Positions 34,273 to 47,040 of a DNA stretch of 64,000 bases are shown one piece after another. The notes beneath the pieces are model-generated. The model saw nothing but the letters and a program-made list of their open reading frames with translations, did no database searches and had not been told where the DNA came from. The stretch's first letter is position 1; each line of letters starts with the position of its first letter. The stretch is from positions 54,054,431 to 54,118,430 of the forward strand of contig OW388296.1 of assembly GCA_936450465.1 (NCBI GenBank), written 5' to 3'. Made by a program: the position numbers and the translations under genes. The DNA is from Gibbula magus (lineage: Eukaryota; Mollusca; Gastropoda; Trochida; Trochidae).

Positions 34273-35719
34273 TAAAGGACAAAGATTGACAAGAAGTAGA
34301 AAACTAAAAGAAAGGCAGACAAATGAAGACAAAGTACTAGAGTTATCTTTGGAACATCTGGAAAGGGCAGAAAGAAAACTAATTCTTCACACACAGAAAC
34401 AGCACTTTGAGAAAGAAATAAAAGCTCTGAAGACAAATGAACAGAAGCACTCAGAAGTAAGAAGCATACCTAAATCCAGTTCCCTGTGTAAACTCAGTCC
34501 ATTTCTGAAGAACCATGTACTCAGAGTAGGCGGACGTCTGCAGGGAGCAGAGATAAGCTATGATGCCAAACATCCCATTATTTTGCCGAAGAACTCAACT
34601 GTATCCAATCTTATTCTTCGTCACACCCATGAACAAGTAGGTCATCTTGGTAGAAATGCTATACTTGCAAGCCTAAGACAGCAATACTGGGTACTCGGAG
34701 CAGGTCCATCAATCAAGAAATTAGTATCCAAATGTGTGACATGTCGCAGGTATCAAGCGCCGCCGGGTGAACAGATGATGGCCAATCTACCTGAAGATAG
34801 AGTGACGCCAGACTTACCTCCCTTTAGCCATGTAGGTATGGACTATTTTGGCCCATTCTATGTCAAACGAGGAAGATCAAGCGTGAAGAGGTATGGAGTC
34901 CTGTTTACATGCCTAAGTATCAGAGCCATTCATCTAGAGGTGGCCCACAGCTTGAATACAGACTCATGTATTAACGCTATAAGAAGATTCATCGCCAGAC
35001 GAGGGCCTCCACGCATCATTAGATCCGACAACGGAACAAACCTGGTCGGAAGTCAAAGAGAACTGAAAGAAGAATTAGAAAGGTTAGACAAAAAGAAACT
35101 GTACAATACCATGTTAGACAAAGGTGTCAAATGGACCTTTAACCCCCCAGCTGCCTCCCATCATGGAGGAGTCTGGGAGCGCATGATTCGTTCCGTACGA
35201 AAAGTCCTGTTTTCTATTATGAAGGAGCAAGTGATCAGACTAGACGACGAAGGACTGTACACGTTATTCTGTGAAGCAGAAGGCATCCTGAATAACAGAC
35301 CTATCACCGAAGTTTCCATGAATTCTGATGACCTGACAGCTTTGACCCCAAACAACCTACTCTTCAGTCATGGAGAGACACTGCCACCTGGTGTTTTCGA
35401 CAAGAAGGACGTCTACTGTCATCGACGTTGGCGTCAAGTGCAGTACCTCACCGACTTGTTCTGGAGGCGGTGGGTTAAAGAGTACCTCCCTTTGTTGCAG
35501 GAACGCCAGAAGTGGCGTACTGGAAGAAGAAACCTGGTTGCTGGAGATATCGTTCTCCTCATGGAGAATACCCCCCGTAATGCCTGGTGCCTGGGCAGAG
35601 TGATTGAGACAATTTCAGATAGACGAGGCTTTGTCAGAGTGGCAAAGATAAAGACTGCAACGACTGAGCTTGTTCGTCCTGTTGACAAGATATGCCTGCT
35701 GATGGCCTGTGACGAATGA
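34273..35719 (+). pseudogene. BEL/Pao integrase portion of pol, copy 1
   Basis: The severed 3' part of pol. It has an H2C2 zinc-binding domain (HTHEQVGH ... CVTC), an rve core with D in GMDYFGP, D in RSDNGT and E in GVWERM spaced as DDE, and a DUF5641-like C-terminus (GDIVLLME...GRVIE...RPVDK). The catalytic triad is complete. The frame runs back into MITE M without an ATG; the first in-frame Met is beyond the zinc domain, so it cannot be made alone. It lies in a different frame from the gag-pol end, so excision of M/A alone would not obviously rejoin it. A purine-rich tract (AGGAGGCCGGGA) lies directly before LTR2. Confidence 0.9.
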
Positions 35720-35908
35720 ACTGAATGTGTATTGTAATGACAGTACAGTCATTACCAAGTGTCGTAATATTGAACTTTAAGAATGCGTATTTTTCAATGT
35801 GAAGAAAATCACTTCAAAGGAACTTATTTTATTATTGCTGTCAAATTTTGACCATTGTTGTTGAAAAAATAATTGTTCTATTCATATTTCACAATTAGGA
35901 GGCCGGGA

Positions 35909-36845
35909 TGTAATGGCCAAAATCCACATTTTGTTATTTTCCATTTGATAGGTTATTTAGTTTTAAAGAATAATATTTTATTTTTCTATTTTCATCTCAA
36001 AAGCCTATTTCACTCATTTTTGGATTCACCTTTTTTAAGTTCAATAGGTTATATAAGGGAGATAACTGCTGTAGGGTTTTTTAGTCAAACAGCATGAGAA
36101 GTTCATGCAAGCACTGCTTGAAGCAGCTCTACTGTTTACAGTGGCAAAGCCATGTGGGCTAATTTTTGGGTCTAAAATAATGGTGAGTTAAACTACCTTA
36201 TTATTGTTTCAAAAGCATTTATATTTGTAGGTTTATATTTTCAAGTAATTCATATATATTTAGGTCTAAATTAGTAGGATATTTGTCATAAAGTGTTTTG
36301 ATAATTCATAATTTATTTACATGTGCTTTTCATGTTTTTACCTTTGTTTACCCTTTTCCCCTTACTACATTACTTTCAAATGTAATATTTCATTGAGGTT
36401 AATTTATATTTGCTCATGTAAGTATTTTGCTAGGGTTTTAGTATATTGTTCTCTAATTTAAGAAACTTTGTAAATTATTACTGAATATGTGCATAAGGCA
36501 CTTAACTTACACAAGGTTTGTTAATGTTTCAGTCAATCTGTATTTCCTTGAAGAACATAAGAAGGACATAATATAAGAATCAGAAAGGGAATTAAGAACA
36601 TAAGATAAGAATCAGAAAAGGAACTTAAGAAGAACATAGGATAATTAAGAAAAGGAATTAAGAACATAAGATAAGAAAGGGAACATAAGAAGAATCATAG
36701 AATATGGTATAAGAAAATGGAACAAGAGAAATAATAAGAAAATGTAAGAACTCAACATGGACAGAAGAATAAAGACAACATTCATTCATCCGATCTTGTC
36801 AATTTTATTGAAGCCACATAGCCCAAAGAAGTTAAGGAAGTTATA
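35909..36845 (+). repeat. BEL/Pao LTR 2 (shared middle LTR)
   Basis: It serves as 3' LTR of copy 1 (purine tract immediately before it) and 5' LTR of copy 2 (the same leader GCATTGACATTATTGACC immediately after it). One private base (AAAAGCC for AAAATCC). No target duplication lies on either side, as expected for LTR-LTR recombination. Confidence 0.9.
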
Positions 36846-36867
36846 GCATTGACATTATTGACCAAAG

Positions 36868-39800
36868 ATGAAAGGACAAGAAGTAAGAGAAAGAAAGCTT
36901 ACAGAAAAGGGGCTCGAATATTCAATTGAGACAAAGTCAAAGAATCTTCTCAGTTTGTATAAGAAGCTAACCAAAGAATATGAAAAGATTGAAACTTGTA
37001 TGCAAGAAGGTGAAGACTCTAAAGCAAAGATAGAAGATATACGTAAGCAGTACTCAAGTTGGCTTGCACTATATGACAAGTTTTTTGTTGATAGAGATGA
37101 ATATGCCCACTTGTTAGATGAACCAGGAAAGTTAAAATTTCAAGATGAATACAAGGCGGATGATGCAACATTGCTCAGTCTAAAGAATTCTATTGAAAGG
37201 TACTTTATCAAACATGGTCCAGTTCAGAGAGGCTGTTCTAGTAAGAGCATTCATTCATCCAAGTCAGTTCATTCTAATGCCGAAGGTTCAATTGCTAATT
37301 CCATAGTAGCTGCAAAGATAGGCGAGAAGCAGAAGGAGGCAGAGTTAGTTGCTATGGCTAGTGCTCTGAAAGAGAAACAGAAATTAGACATGGAAAAGAT
37401 AAAAATTAGGATGAAGGAGGAAGAACTTGACTTGCAAACTCAGATAGAGATTTCTAAAGCTAGGTCCAAGGCCCTTAACAAGTTTGAAGCATTTTTGCCT
37501 GAAGTGAAGAAAGAAGAAGTTGATCAAGTATGGGTGGATAATAAATTGGTTGAAAGGGAAAGATGCAGTGATATTGAAGGTGCTACTACTTTGGAATCTA
37601 TTGTCAGACACTTAAGGAAACCTGTAGCTGATATCCAAAAGTTCAGCGGTAACCCCCTTGATTATCCCAAGTTCATGAGACAATTTAGAACAAAGGTAGT
37701 GACCAATTGCGAAGATGAGGATGAGAAGATGAGTTATCTGGAACAGTTTACTGTAGGGGAGGCACATCGTGTAGTGACAGGATTTAGCTATCTTAGTGCT
37801 AGGGTAGGTTATCGAGCAGCACTCGCTGAACTAGATGAGAGGTATGGCAATGAGGACACTCTGGCTAGTGCGTTAGTGAAGCGAGCTCTCAGTTGGCCGA
37901 ACATTAGACCAGACAACCCCAAGATGTTAGATGATTTTGGAATCTTCTTGTCAGAATGTGAAAATGCAGTCAAGTCCATTCAATCTGCCCAAGTCCTTGA
38001 ATATCCAGATAACTTAAGAAAGCTTATCATGAAGTTGCCAGTTTATCACCATGAAAAATGGAGGAACATTATGTTACAGATCAAAGAGAATGGACGCACA
38101 GTTCAGTTCAAAGATTTAGTTACCTTCGTTAAACGTGAGGCAAGAAAGGCCACAGATCCCATGTACGGCAAAGATGCATTAAGGGCTACTGATTCTCAAA
38201 GGTTCACAGTTCCAAATCGCATGTCCAAACCTAAAGGATCATACAGCACACAGACAATGGGAAACAAGTGGACCAGTCACAAAACAGACCAGACCATGAA
38301 ACCTCCTCATCCCAAGTTTGAGTACAAAATGAAGCAACCTTGTCTGTATTGCGGTAATAGTTCTCATCAACTTGACCTCTGTCATAAGCTGTCTGCGAAA
38401 CCATCAAGTGAAAAGCTAGCATTTGTAAGGTCACAAGGACTATGTTTCAGATGCTTAGCACAAGGTCACATGAGCAAGGACTGTCAAGTACAAGTCAGAT
38501 GTAACACATGCGGAAGAAGCCACCAAACCATTTTGCACATGAACCCAGAAACAAGCAAAAAGTTGTTGACTGCATGCACAGAAGTTGAAGACACAGAAAG
38601 TATCATAATGGAGGCCGGAGAAGGTGAAAGCACGCTAGCTATCATTCCAGTTGTTGTCTCAAGAAATGATGGGGTGAAGACTTGTATCACTTATGCTTTT
38701 CTTGATCCAGGAAGCACAGTATCATTCTGTTCGGATTCATTGGTTAAACAACTAGGCTGCAGTGGAAGAAAACAGAAGATCACCATTGACACCATGGGAA
38801 CTACACATACTTCAGAAGTGATGGCGATCAACGGACTCAAAGTTCACGATCTTGACTGCAGCAACATTGTGTCACCCCCAACAGTCTATTCAAAAGACAA
38901 GCTGCCAGTAATGAAGAGACACATCCCAACAACTGAAGACATAACTGACTGGCCTCATCTAGCAGATCTACAGCTGAAAGAGATAGATTCTGAAGTTGGG
39001 TTACTCATAGGATGCAACGTGCCTGATGCTTATTCTCCTTTTGAAACAAGAACTGGTCCAAGTGAAAGCCCCCATGCTACTCGTACAAGACTCGGCTGGA
39101 CACTATGGAATGTTATGCGACCTGGAACAAAAGAGAAAACTCACCACCCGGTTATGAGGACAGAAGTGCTAGCATGCCAAGCTATTGACGAGCTCAAACA
39201 ACTTGACAAGCTAATGATACAGTCCATGAACTTTGACTTTCCTGAAAAGACCTTACACGACAAGAAAGAAATGTCACAAGATGATAAAAGGTTTATGGAG
39301 AAGGTAACAGAGTCAATCTACTTACAAGATGGACACTACAACATAAGCCTGCCTTTCAGAGACAAGAATCCTCAAATGCCTGACAATCAAGGACAAGCTT
39401 TGAAGAGACTGCAAGGATTAAAGAAAAGATTTGAAAAGGATGAACAGTTCCATGACGATTACAAGAATTTCATGGAAACTATTATATCAAAGGGTTACGC
39501 AGAAGAAGTCCCAACAAGAGAAATCGAAGGCTCTCCCGGCAGAACTTGGTACATTCCACATCACGGTGTATACCACCCAAGAAAACCAGGTAAAATCAGA
39601 GTGGTATTTGACTGCACAGCGAGTAATCAAGGTGTATCTCTGAACAGCTCCCTCTTACAAGGACCAGACCTTACAACAAGTTTGCTCGGGATACTGATGC
39701 GCTTCAGAGAGAAACCAATCGCAGTAATGGCAGACATGGAGTCAATGTATTATCAAGTGAGAGTTCCAAAGAAAGACTGTGATTTCTTGAGGTTTATGTG

Positions 39801-41208
39801 GTGGCCGGATGGTAACTTTGAAGAAAAGCTTAAAGTGTTTAGGATGCTCGTCCATATTTTTGGTGCCGTATCATCTGCCAGCTGTGCATCCTTCGCCTTA
39901 CAACAGACTGCAAGAGATAACAAGAACTCTTATGAAAGCAAGATAACAGACATGATTACATCCAATTTCTACGTTGACGACTGTTTGTCATCTGAAGACT
40001 CAGAAGATGAGATGGTAAAGAATGTAAAAGAAGTCACCAGTCTTTGCCAAGAAGGAGGATTCAGGTTAACTAAGTGGGTTAGCAACAGCCACCAAGTCAT
40101 GAAATCAATCCCAGTTGACGAAAGAGAAAAGAATGTAAGAAACCTTGATCTAGACTTTGACTCATTGCCTTGTGAAAGAGCACTTGGAATATTCTGGTCT
40201 GTTGAGAATGATGTTCTGAGCTTCAAGATCACAGAAAAGAAAAAACCAAGTACAAGAAGAGGAATCCTATCAATCATCGGAAGCGTCTATGATCCACTAG
40301 GAATAGCATCGCCTTTCATATTACTCGCCAAAATCTTGCTTCAGAGACTATGTAAGACACATGAATGGGATCAAGAAATAGACAGCACTTCACAGAAACA
40401 ATGGAGCGACTCGCAAGCAAGTCTCCCTAAACTTCCATGCATACAGCTGAACCGTTGCTACAACCCAATAGCATTTGGAAATGTGAAGACCTATGAACTC
40501 CACGTCTTCTCTGATGCAAGCGAACATGGATATGGAGTAGTGATATACCTACGACTCGCCAACGAGAGAGACAATCTCCACTGCGCCTTTGTGATAGCAA
40601 AATCAAGAGTTGCTCCCCTTAAGAAGATTACCATGCCTCGTATGGAATTAACTGCTGCCACAGTTGCAGTGAAGCTTTGCCAAGATACACTAAAAGCACT
40701 CAAGTTGAAAGTTGACAATGTCACCTACTGGACAGACAGCATGTCTGTATTGAGATATATCCGCAATGATACGTCAAGATTTCAGACATTTGTAGCAAAC
40801 AGGATTACTGTGATAAGGGAAGGTTCGGAAGTACAACAGTGGAGATATGTACCAACCAAGTGTAATCCAGCTGACTGTGCATCCAGGGGCCTACGTCTTG
40901 ACAAACTTGCAAACTGCGAGAAGTGGCTTAATGGTCCAGAATTCTTGATGCAGGAGGAAAGTGAGTGGCCACTACAACCCGACAATCTCACTGTCATTGC
41001 TGAAAATGACCCAGAAGTCAAGAAAATTGTCGGCATGATGAAGATAGAAGATGAAACTTCACCAGATCCCATAGACAAGCTCATCAATCACTATTCAGAC
41101 TGGAGAAGACTGAAAAGAGCAGTTGCATGGTTAGTCATTCTCATTGAAACACTGAAGAATCGGACAAAAGCATCAAAGACATTCAAAGAAGTAGGCCAGG
41201 ACCATTAG
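36868..41208 (+). pseudogene. BEL/Pao gag-pol, copy 2, truncated before integrase
   Basis: A 1,446-residue frame with the same domain order as copy 1: gag-like region, CCHC knuckles, FLDPGST protease, YVDD reverse transcriptase, Pao linker, RNase H. It keeps the consensus-looking Gly in KPGKIRVVFD and an extra codon in RITVIREG, so it may be closer to the active ancestor than copy 1. It ends at the identical M/A insertion (FKEV then GQDH-stop), proving the insertion predates duplication. Confidence 0.92.
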
Positions 41209-43650
41209 ACATAAGGTGGAACAAAATAGTAGAAAGCTGATTTTTTCTGAATACCTTAAAAATAGTGTCCTAATATCAATGGCACAAAGTTCTGCAAATT
41301 CTAGCTGGTGGCTTTTTCAAAATGGCCGCCATTTCCAAGATGGCTGCCGGCGTTTTGGTAAATTAATGAATTATTTTTATTTTTACATTTATCATGTCAT
41401 GTCATATATCAAATGAAAGCGTTCTTCAAGTGCATTCCAAAACTACATAGTTTTTTCAAAATGGGGTGATTAGTTTTTCCATTATTGGGTTTTGAAAATG
41501 TCTCCAATACCTTTTTTCGGTTTACTATTTTAAAACATAATTTCCATGCCTAAACCATGCTTAACATGATTAATGATGATACATTAAAATCATATTACGT
41601 GTATTGATGATTAAAACATATAGAAATACATTCGTGCATTTGGAGGTTTCTGTTATAAAGTTTCCATAGTTGCATATTCCAGCTGGTGGCATTTTCCAAA
41701 TGGCGGCCGTTTTTGACGGGAATTTGCTGGATTATCCACTTGTATAATACATTTGTGCCAATCATGGCATGTAGTGTATCACAAGAAAGGCTATTACTCT
41801 TTTCAGAAATGTGCAACTCATTATTGTAGAAAGGAAATGTAGTGTAATAATAACTATAATCCTTGCAAAATACATATATCATATATTCACAGTAAGTCAC
41901 TTAAATGAAAGACTGTAGCAGTTTCCATGACATTCAGTAGCTTGAACACTCTAACCTAGATTTAAAACTAGTTCATTAGTTCCCACAATCCGTGTCTTGC
42001 ATCCACAAGCAATAATCTTCATAACTTTTACAACTTTATTGCTTTTGCTACATGTCTGTCTATGTAAGGTATGTTCTGGAAGATGTTGGAGGGAGTGATT
42101 CCAATTTGAAAGTGGATGATCATCTAGCTCTATGGACTGATTTGAAATACTTTTTGCATCGATGTTTGTCCAGAGACATAGATTTGCAAGAGAAATGTTT
42201 CTCAAAAACAAGTTATGTCATCCTGGGAACGTCCATGCTGATCGAACATATCCAAAGAATCCCTGTTTTGAGCATTGTCCAACAGGAGGGCTAGAGCTTT
42301 CTTCTTTCCTTGATTATAGAGAGTTGAGATTGTGTCACAACCAGAAGCTGCATGTGCAAACATTATATGTCTGTTGATGCCCTAAAAAACTGTTTACACA
42401 TGGGATATTATCATATCCATCAAACACTACTATGGGTTCTGGACCACAATTATTCAGTATGTGCAATATATAATGGTCACAGATCTGACCATATGTAACA
42501 TCAACAAGTCAGGAAAGACAACGGAGAAGGTGACCACCATCATAGACAAAGAGTGCATCTCTCGGTAGTTCATCCACAGAATTCACAGTGATATGAGAAG
42601 ATTTGCCATTATACCATTTGTGTTTTCCTTTATCAGAGAATTTTTTTTAAATACGAGGGCGGTTGATTTGCAAACTCGTGGAGGAGATATGATTTCATTT
42701 CATTTCTGGACTAGACTTGAATCACACATGTGACTCTCATGAATAGCATGGTTGAATTTACTTCACTTTAACCCCCCTCGCTGTGATTTGGCTACGTTAA
42801 CATATATTTGATCAGTTATAGCTAATGCTGCTTTGCTTCCAACTGAAATTGCTTGATTTGTATTTGCCGATTTTCTAGCAATAACCTCTTGCATTTTCAG
42901 TCGGTTCAAGAATATATGTTTCATAGTTTCTCGCATCTCTAGACATGCTACTCGAGCGCAAGTGTGTGTGTGTACATCACATATTGGAATGCAGCGTGGC
43001 ATGGAATGGACCCATTTTAAGAAAAGTGCTATCCTTGGTGCCATGGCCAAGTGTCATATCTCCAGATAATCCCACTCCAGAATTTGTCTGTACTTGTAGG
43101 ATTTGGCAGAAGACCATCTGGTCAACATAGAGGCGAGTAGACTTTGCATGAGCAAGATGACCTGCAGCATGAAACAGTGGAACCATTTCTGTGATTGCAT
43201 CAAGATGCAAATTCCAATTTCTTGTGCATTCAGCTCGGATTTAAAGTAGAATTGATACTTGCTTAACATATGCAGTCCAGAGTTTGCCTGTTCTACTCGC
43301 ATTGGCAGAGGTTTTTACCTGTCTGAGATTTTGAACACATTCGTCATCTATGACTGTATCAGTAGAACGCTCTGAACAGGGATAAGTGGACATTTCTGAG
43401 CAGAGTGACATCTTAATCATCCATACAAACAGATTGGACATGATGACATGAAGAAAGAAAATGGGCACGTTGGGATCAGGTATATGCATGACCACTTATC
43501 AGATGAATTACACAGTTGCCCATAAATCTTCCAACCCACTGCCTTCCATGCCACCACCTATCCAATCGATCCCTTATATGACATCAGTAAATTAATACCT
43601 CCAAGGTGAATAATAATCTTGTTCAGCTTTGAAGATTTCACAATTTCAAC
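41196..43650. mobile_element. element A, left part, copy 2
   Basis: Nearly identical to 30849-33303 (a few base changes, e.g. GATGATCATC for GAAGATCATC near 42115). It stops abruptly after TTTCACAATTTCAAC. The right part resumes at 55336; 137 bp present in copy 1 (33304-33440) is missing. Confidence 0.85.
41987..43307 (-). pseudogene. decayed FEN/XPG-like gene in element A, copy 2
   Basis: Same broken reading as 31640-32960, shifted by 10,347 bp, with the same stops. It decayed before the array formed. Confidence 0.6.
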
Positions 43651-43689
43651 AAGTCCCAAGACAAGTTTTTTTTACAAATGTTGTAATAA

Positions 43690-44400
43690 AAAAAAAAATA
43701 ATTTCATCAAAACGTAACTTTATTGAAAAAAGTTGCTGTGAACATTGCTAACAAAACATTACTCTAATTGAAAACTATTTTGATGAAAAGAAATGCTTTT
43801 AAAGAAAAAGTGACTTGAATGGAGAATATGACTTTGATGAAGACAAAAATGATATGTTTGAAGATTTTGACTTTGATGGGAAAAAAGACTTTGATGAAAT
43901 AATTATTCTGATGAAAATATTTGCTTTAATGGATAAATTAATATCAATTGCAAACAGTTTCCTAAATAGAGAATACATTTTGATGAAAATTTTTTACTTT
44001 GATGAAAAAAAATTACTTCAATGAAAAATAATGACTTTGATGAAAAAAAATGACTTTGATGAAAAATGTTACTTTGATGGTATATTTTACTTAAAAGAAA
44101 GAAATTACTTTGATGAAGAATTTGACTGTGATGAAATAATTGCTTTTAATGAGAAAAATTACTCTGATGAAAAAGTTAACTTTGATGATAAAAATGACTT
44201 TGATGAAAAGATTGACTTTGATGGAAAACATTACTTTGATAACATAAATGTTGTTAATTTAAAAATTTAATTTGATGAACAAATTGTTTTTGAAAATAAA
44301 TTGACTTTAATGAAAAATTTACTTTGGTAAAAAAAAAAATTTACTTTGATGATAAATAAGTCTTTAATGGAAAAAAATACCTTTGATGAAAATATGACCA
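43690..44400 (+). repeat. degenerate TTTGATGAAAA repeat tract
   Basis: Dozens of variants of ACTTTGATGAAAA spaced 15-24 bp apart. Frames translating as FDEKN repeats are repeat artefacts. Confidence 0.8.
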
Positions 44401-45119
44401 ATTCGGCATAATGACTAACATGATTTAGTAACTTATACAGATATTATAAGTATCATCTCATGAAAATATCTACTTACATAAAAATTAATATAGATGGATC
44501 TATTGTTTGGCAATTGGTGAACCAAATCACTTTATTAGTTACCATTTACAGCAGTTTTACATTTTTGCCAGTCAAAAAAAGCTGAAAATATTACAGAATT
44601 CAACTGCGATAGCAACATTTAGCAAGGTGATGGGGACATATTAAAGGAACCATAACGTTTTGATTATTTAGATTGCTATTTGAGTGTTAAACATTGTTCA
44701 TTAATGCCATATTGTAACATTGTAATCACTTTGTGATTCGATATAGCAGTTCAGATACACAGTAATGATAGATATAGACAGGCAGACAGACAGATATATT
44801 TTATCATAATGTCACAAGTTAAATATACATTGTAAAAAGCATGTATAAAAGACATAAACTATAAATTAAACAACGAGCCAAGTTTTGATAAATGGGACAC
44901 TTTACAAGATAAAACAGTGTACAACATATTCGTAAATATAGGTAGGTAAAATAGCAATGATACGGGTTTATACCAGTAATTAAATAAGTAAGTAAATAGA
45001 TATAAGAATGATAAAAATAATTTCCATTTATAAACCATATTTCTAATGGTTGTACAGATGCATTTTATGCGTTTGGGGCTATTTTCCGTTAACATTTTGA
45101 TAAAAAGATCTAAAGGCCC
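44401..45119. other. no gene recognised
   Basis: AT-rich spacer with a small GACAGGCAGACAGACAG run near 44778. Confidence 0.5.
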
Positions 45120-45253
45120 CGTTACATTATAAACATCTTGATTAAAGTACTTCTGAGGTCGTTGTAAAAGCGGAATTCTGAAATAAAATGAACCTCAGTT
45201 TCCACATTTTGACAAAATCTACAAAATCTACGCTCTAATGGCGTGGGGTTTTG

Positions 45254-45255
<2 letters not shown>
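45120..45255 (-). pseudogene. LINE ORF2 tail fragment
   Basis: The minus strand reads NPTPLERRFCRFCQNVETEV then HFISE-x-RFYNDLR, the C-x2-C...E-x-x-HF-x-x-x-C-x-x-Y-x-x-LR tail of LINE ORF2, with Phe in place of the last Cys. About 45 codons, next to (TA)n. Confidence 0.6.

Positions 45256-45256
<1 letters not shown>

Positions 45257-45313
<57 letters not shown>
45257..45313. repeat. (TA)n microsatellite
   Basis: Uninterrupted TA run leading directly into the satellite; each satellite monomer also ends in a short ATATATATA. Confidence 0.97.
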
Positions 45314-45316
<3 letters not shown>

Positions 45317-46690
45317 CATAGCATGTAAGTGAAAGTATTAATATAAAGAGTTGATTTAATTGTGCTATATGTCTATTACATCATGTGCGACATATATATA
45401 GGCATAGCATGTAAGTGAAAGTATTAATATAAAGAGTTGATTCAATTGTGCTATATGAGTATTACATCATGTGCGACATATATATAGGCATAGCATGTTA
45501 GTGAACGTATTAATATAAAGAGTTGATTCAATTGTGCTCTATGAGTATTACATCATATGCGACATAGATATATAGGCATAGCATTTTATGTGAAAGTATT
45601 AATATAAAGAGTTGATTTAATTGTGCTATATGAGTATTACATCATGTGCGACATATATATAGGCATAGCATGTAAGTGAAAGTATTAATATAAAGAGTTG
45701 ATTTAATTGTGCTCTATGAGTATTACATCATATGCGACATAGATATATAGGCATAGCATTTTATGTAAAAGTATTAATATAAAGAGTTGATTTAATTGTG
45801 CTATATGAGTATTACATCATGTGCGACATATATATAGGCATAGCATGTAAGTGAAAGTATTAATATAAAGAGTTGATTCAATTGTGCTATATGAGTATTA
45901 CATCATGTGCGACATATATATAGGCATAGCATGTTAGTGAACGTATTAATATAAAGAGTTGATTCAATTGTGCTCTATGAGTATTACATCATATGCGACA
46001 TAGATATATAGGCATAGCATTTTATGTGAAAGTATTAATATAAAGAGTTGATTTAATTGTGCTATATGAGTATTACATCATGTGCGACATATATATAGGC
46101 ATAGCATGTAAGTGAAAGTATTAATATAAAGAGTTGATTTAATTGTGCTCTATGAGTATTACATCATATGCGACATAGATATATAGGCATAGCATTTTAT
46201 GTGAAAGTATTAATATAAAGAGTTGATTTAATTGTGCTATATGAGTATTACATCATGTGCGACATATATATAGGCATAGCATGTAAGTGAAAGTATTAAT
46301 ATAAAGAGTTGATTTAACTGTGCTCTATGAGTATTACATCATGTGCGACATATATATAGGCATAGCATGTAAGTGAAAGTATTAATATAAAGAGTTGATT
46401 CAATTGTGCTCTATGAGTATTACATCATGTGCGACATATATATAGGCATAGCATGTAAGTGAAAGTATTAATATAAAGAGTTGATTTAATTGTGCTCTTT
46501 GAGTATTACATCATGTGCGACATATATATAGGCATAGCATGTAAGTGAAAGTATTAATATAAAGAGTTGATTTAATTGTGCTATATGAGTATTACATCAT
46601 GTGCGACATATATATATATATATAGGCATAGCATGTAAGTGAAAGTATTAATATAAAGAGTTCATTTGATTGTGCTCTATCATGTGCGAC
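45314..46690 (+). repeat. 86-88-bp satellite with higher-order structure
   Basis: Sixteen monomers start at AGGCATAGCAT: 45314, 45400, 45486, 45574, 45661, 45749, 45836, 45922, 46010, 46097, 46185, 46272, 46358, 46444, 46530 and 46624. Three variants follow the start word: GTAAGTG, GTTAGTGAACG and TTTTATG. The order over monomers 2-6 is repeated over 7-11, giving two exact 436-bp higher-order units (45400-45835 and 45836-46271). Monomers 12-16 are homogeneous. Confidence 0.95.
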
Positions 46691-47040
46691 ATATATTCAC
46701 AAGATACTAGGTTTACTCACATACCATATGGTTCATAAACAAAGATGTGATCTTAGCATACATTCTTTACATGATGCATAGGATGTAAGGATGTGTGACA
46801 AGCTGATTTAATGTCCTTTTGAGAATGACACGACTTGCGACAGATATTCAATATATATTCCATGATTGTGTGGCAATTTATTTGAGAGAAGTTTATTCAC
46901 ATACCATATAGTTCATATACAAAGTTTTAACAAATATTTTAAAATACATATTCAGTACCTGTTGCATTGAATGTAATAAGATGTTGATGTAAGTGTACTA
47001 TTTGAGTATACTATTCCATTTGCGACAGGTAGTTATGAAA
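46691..47040 (+). repeat. degenerate satellite border
   Basis: AGCTGATTTAATGTCCTTTTGAG...CTTGCGACA and ATGTTGATGTAAGTGTACTA...CATTTGCGACA are eroded monomers. A separate word TTCACATACCATATAGTTCAT repeats near 46710 and 46895. Confidence 0.6.

Noticed and set aside
43815..44270. Frames with FDEKN repeats as an acidic protein
   Set aside because: They translate a degenerate TTTGATGAAAA tract with frequent stops and no start context.
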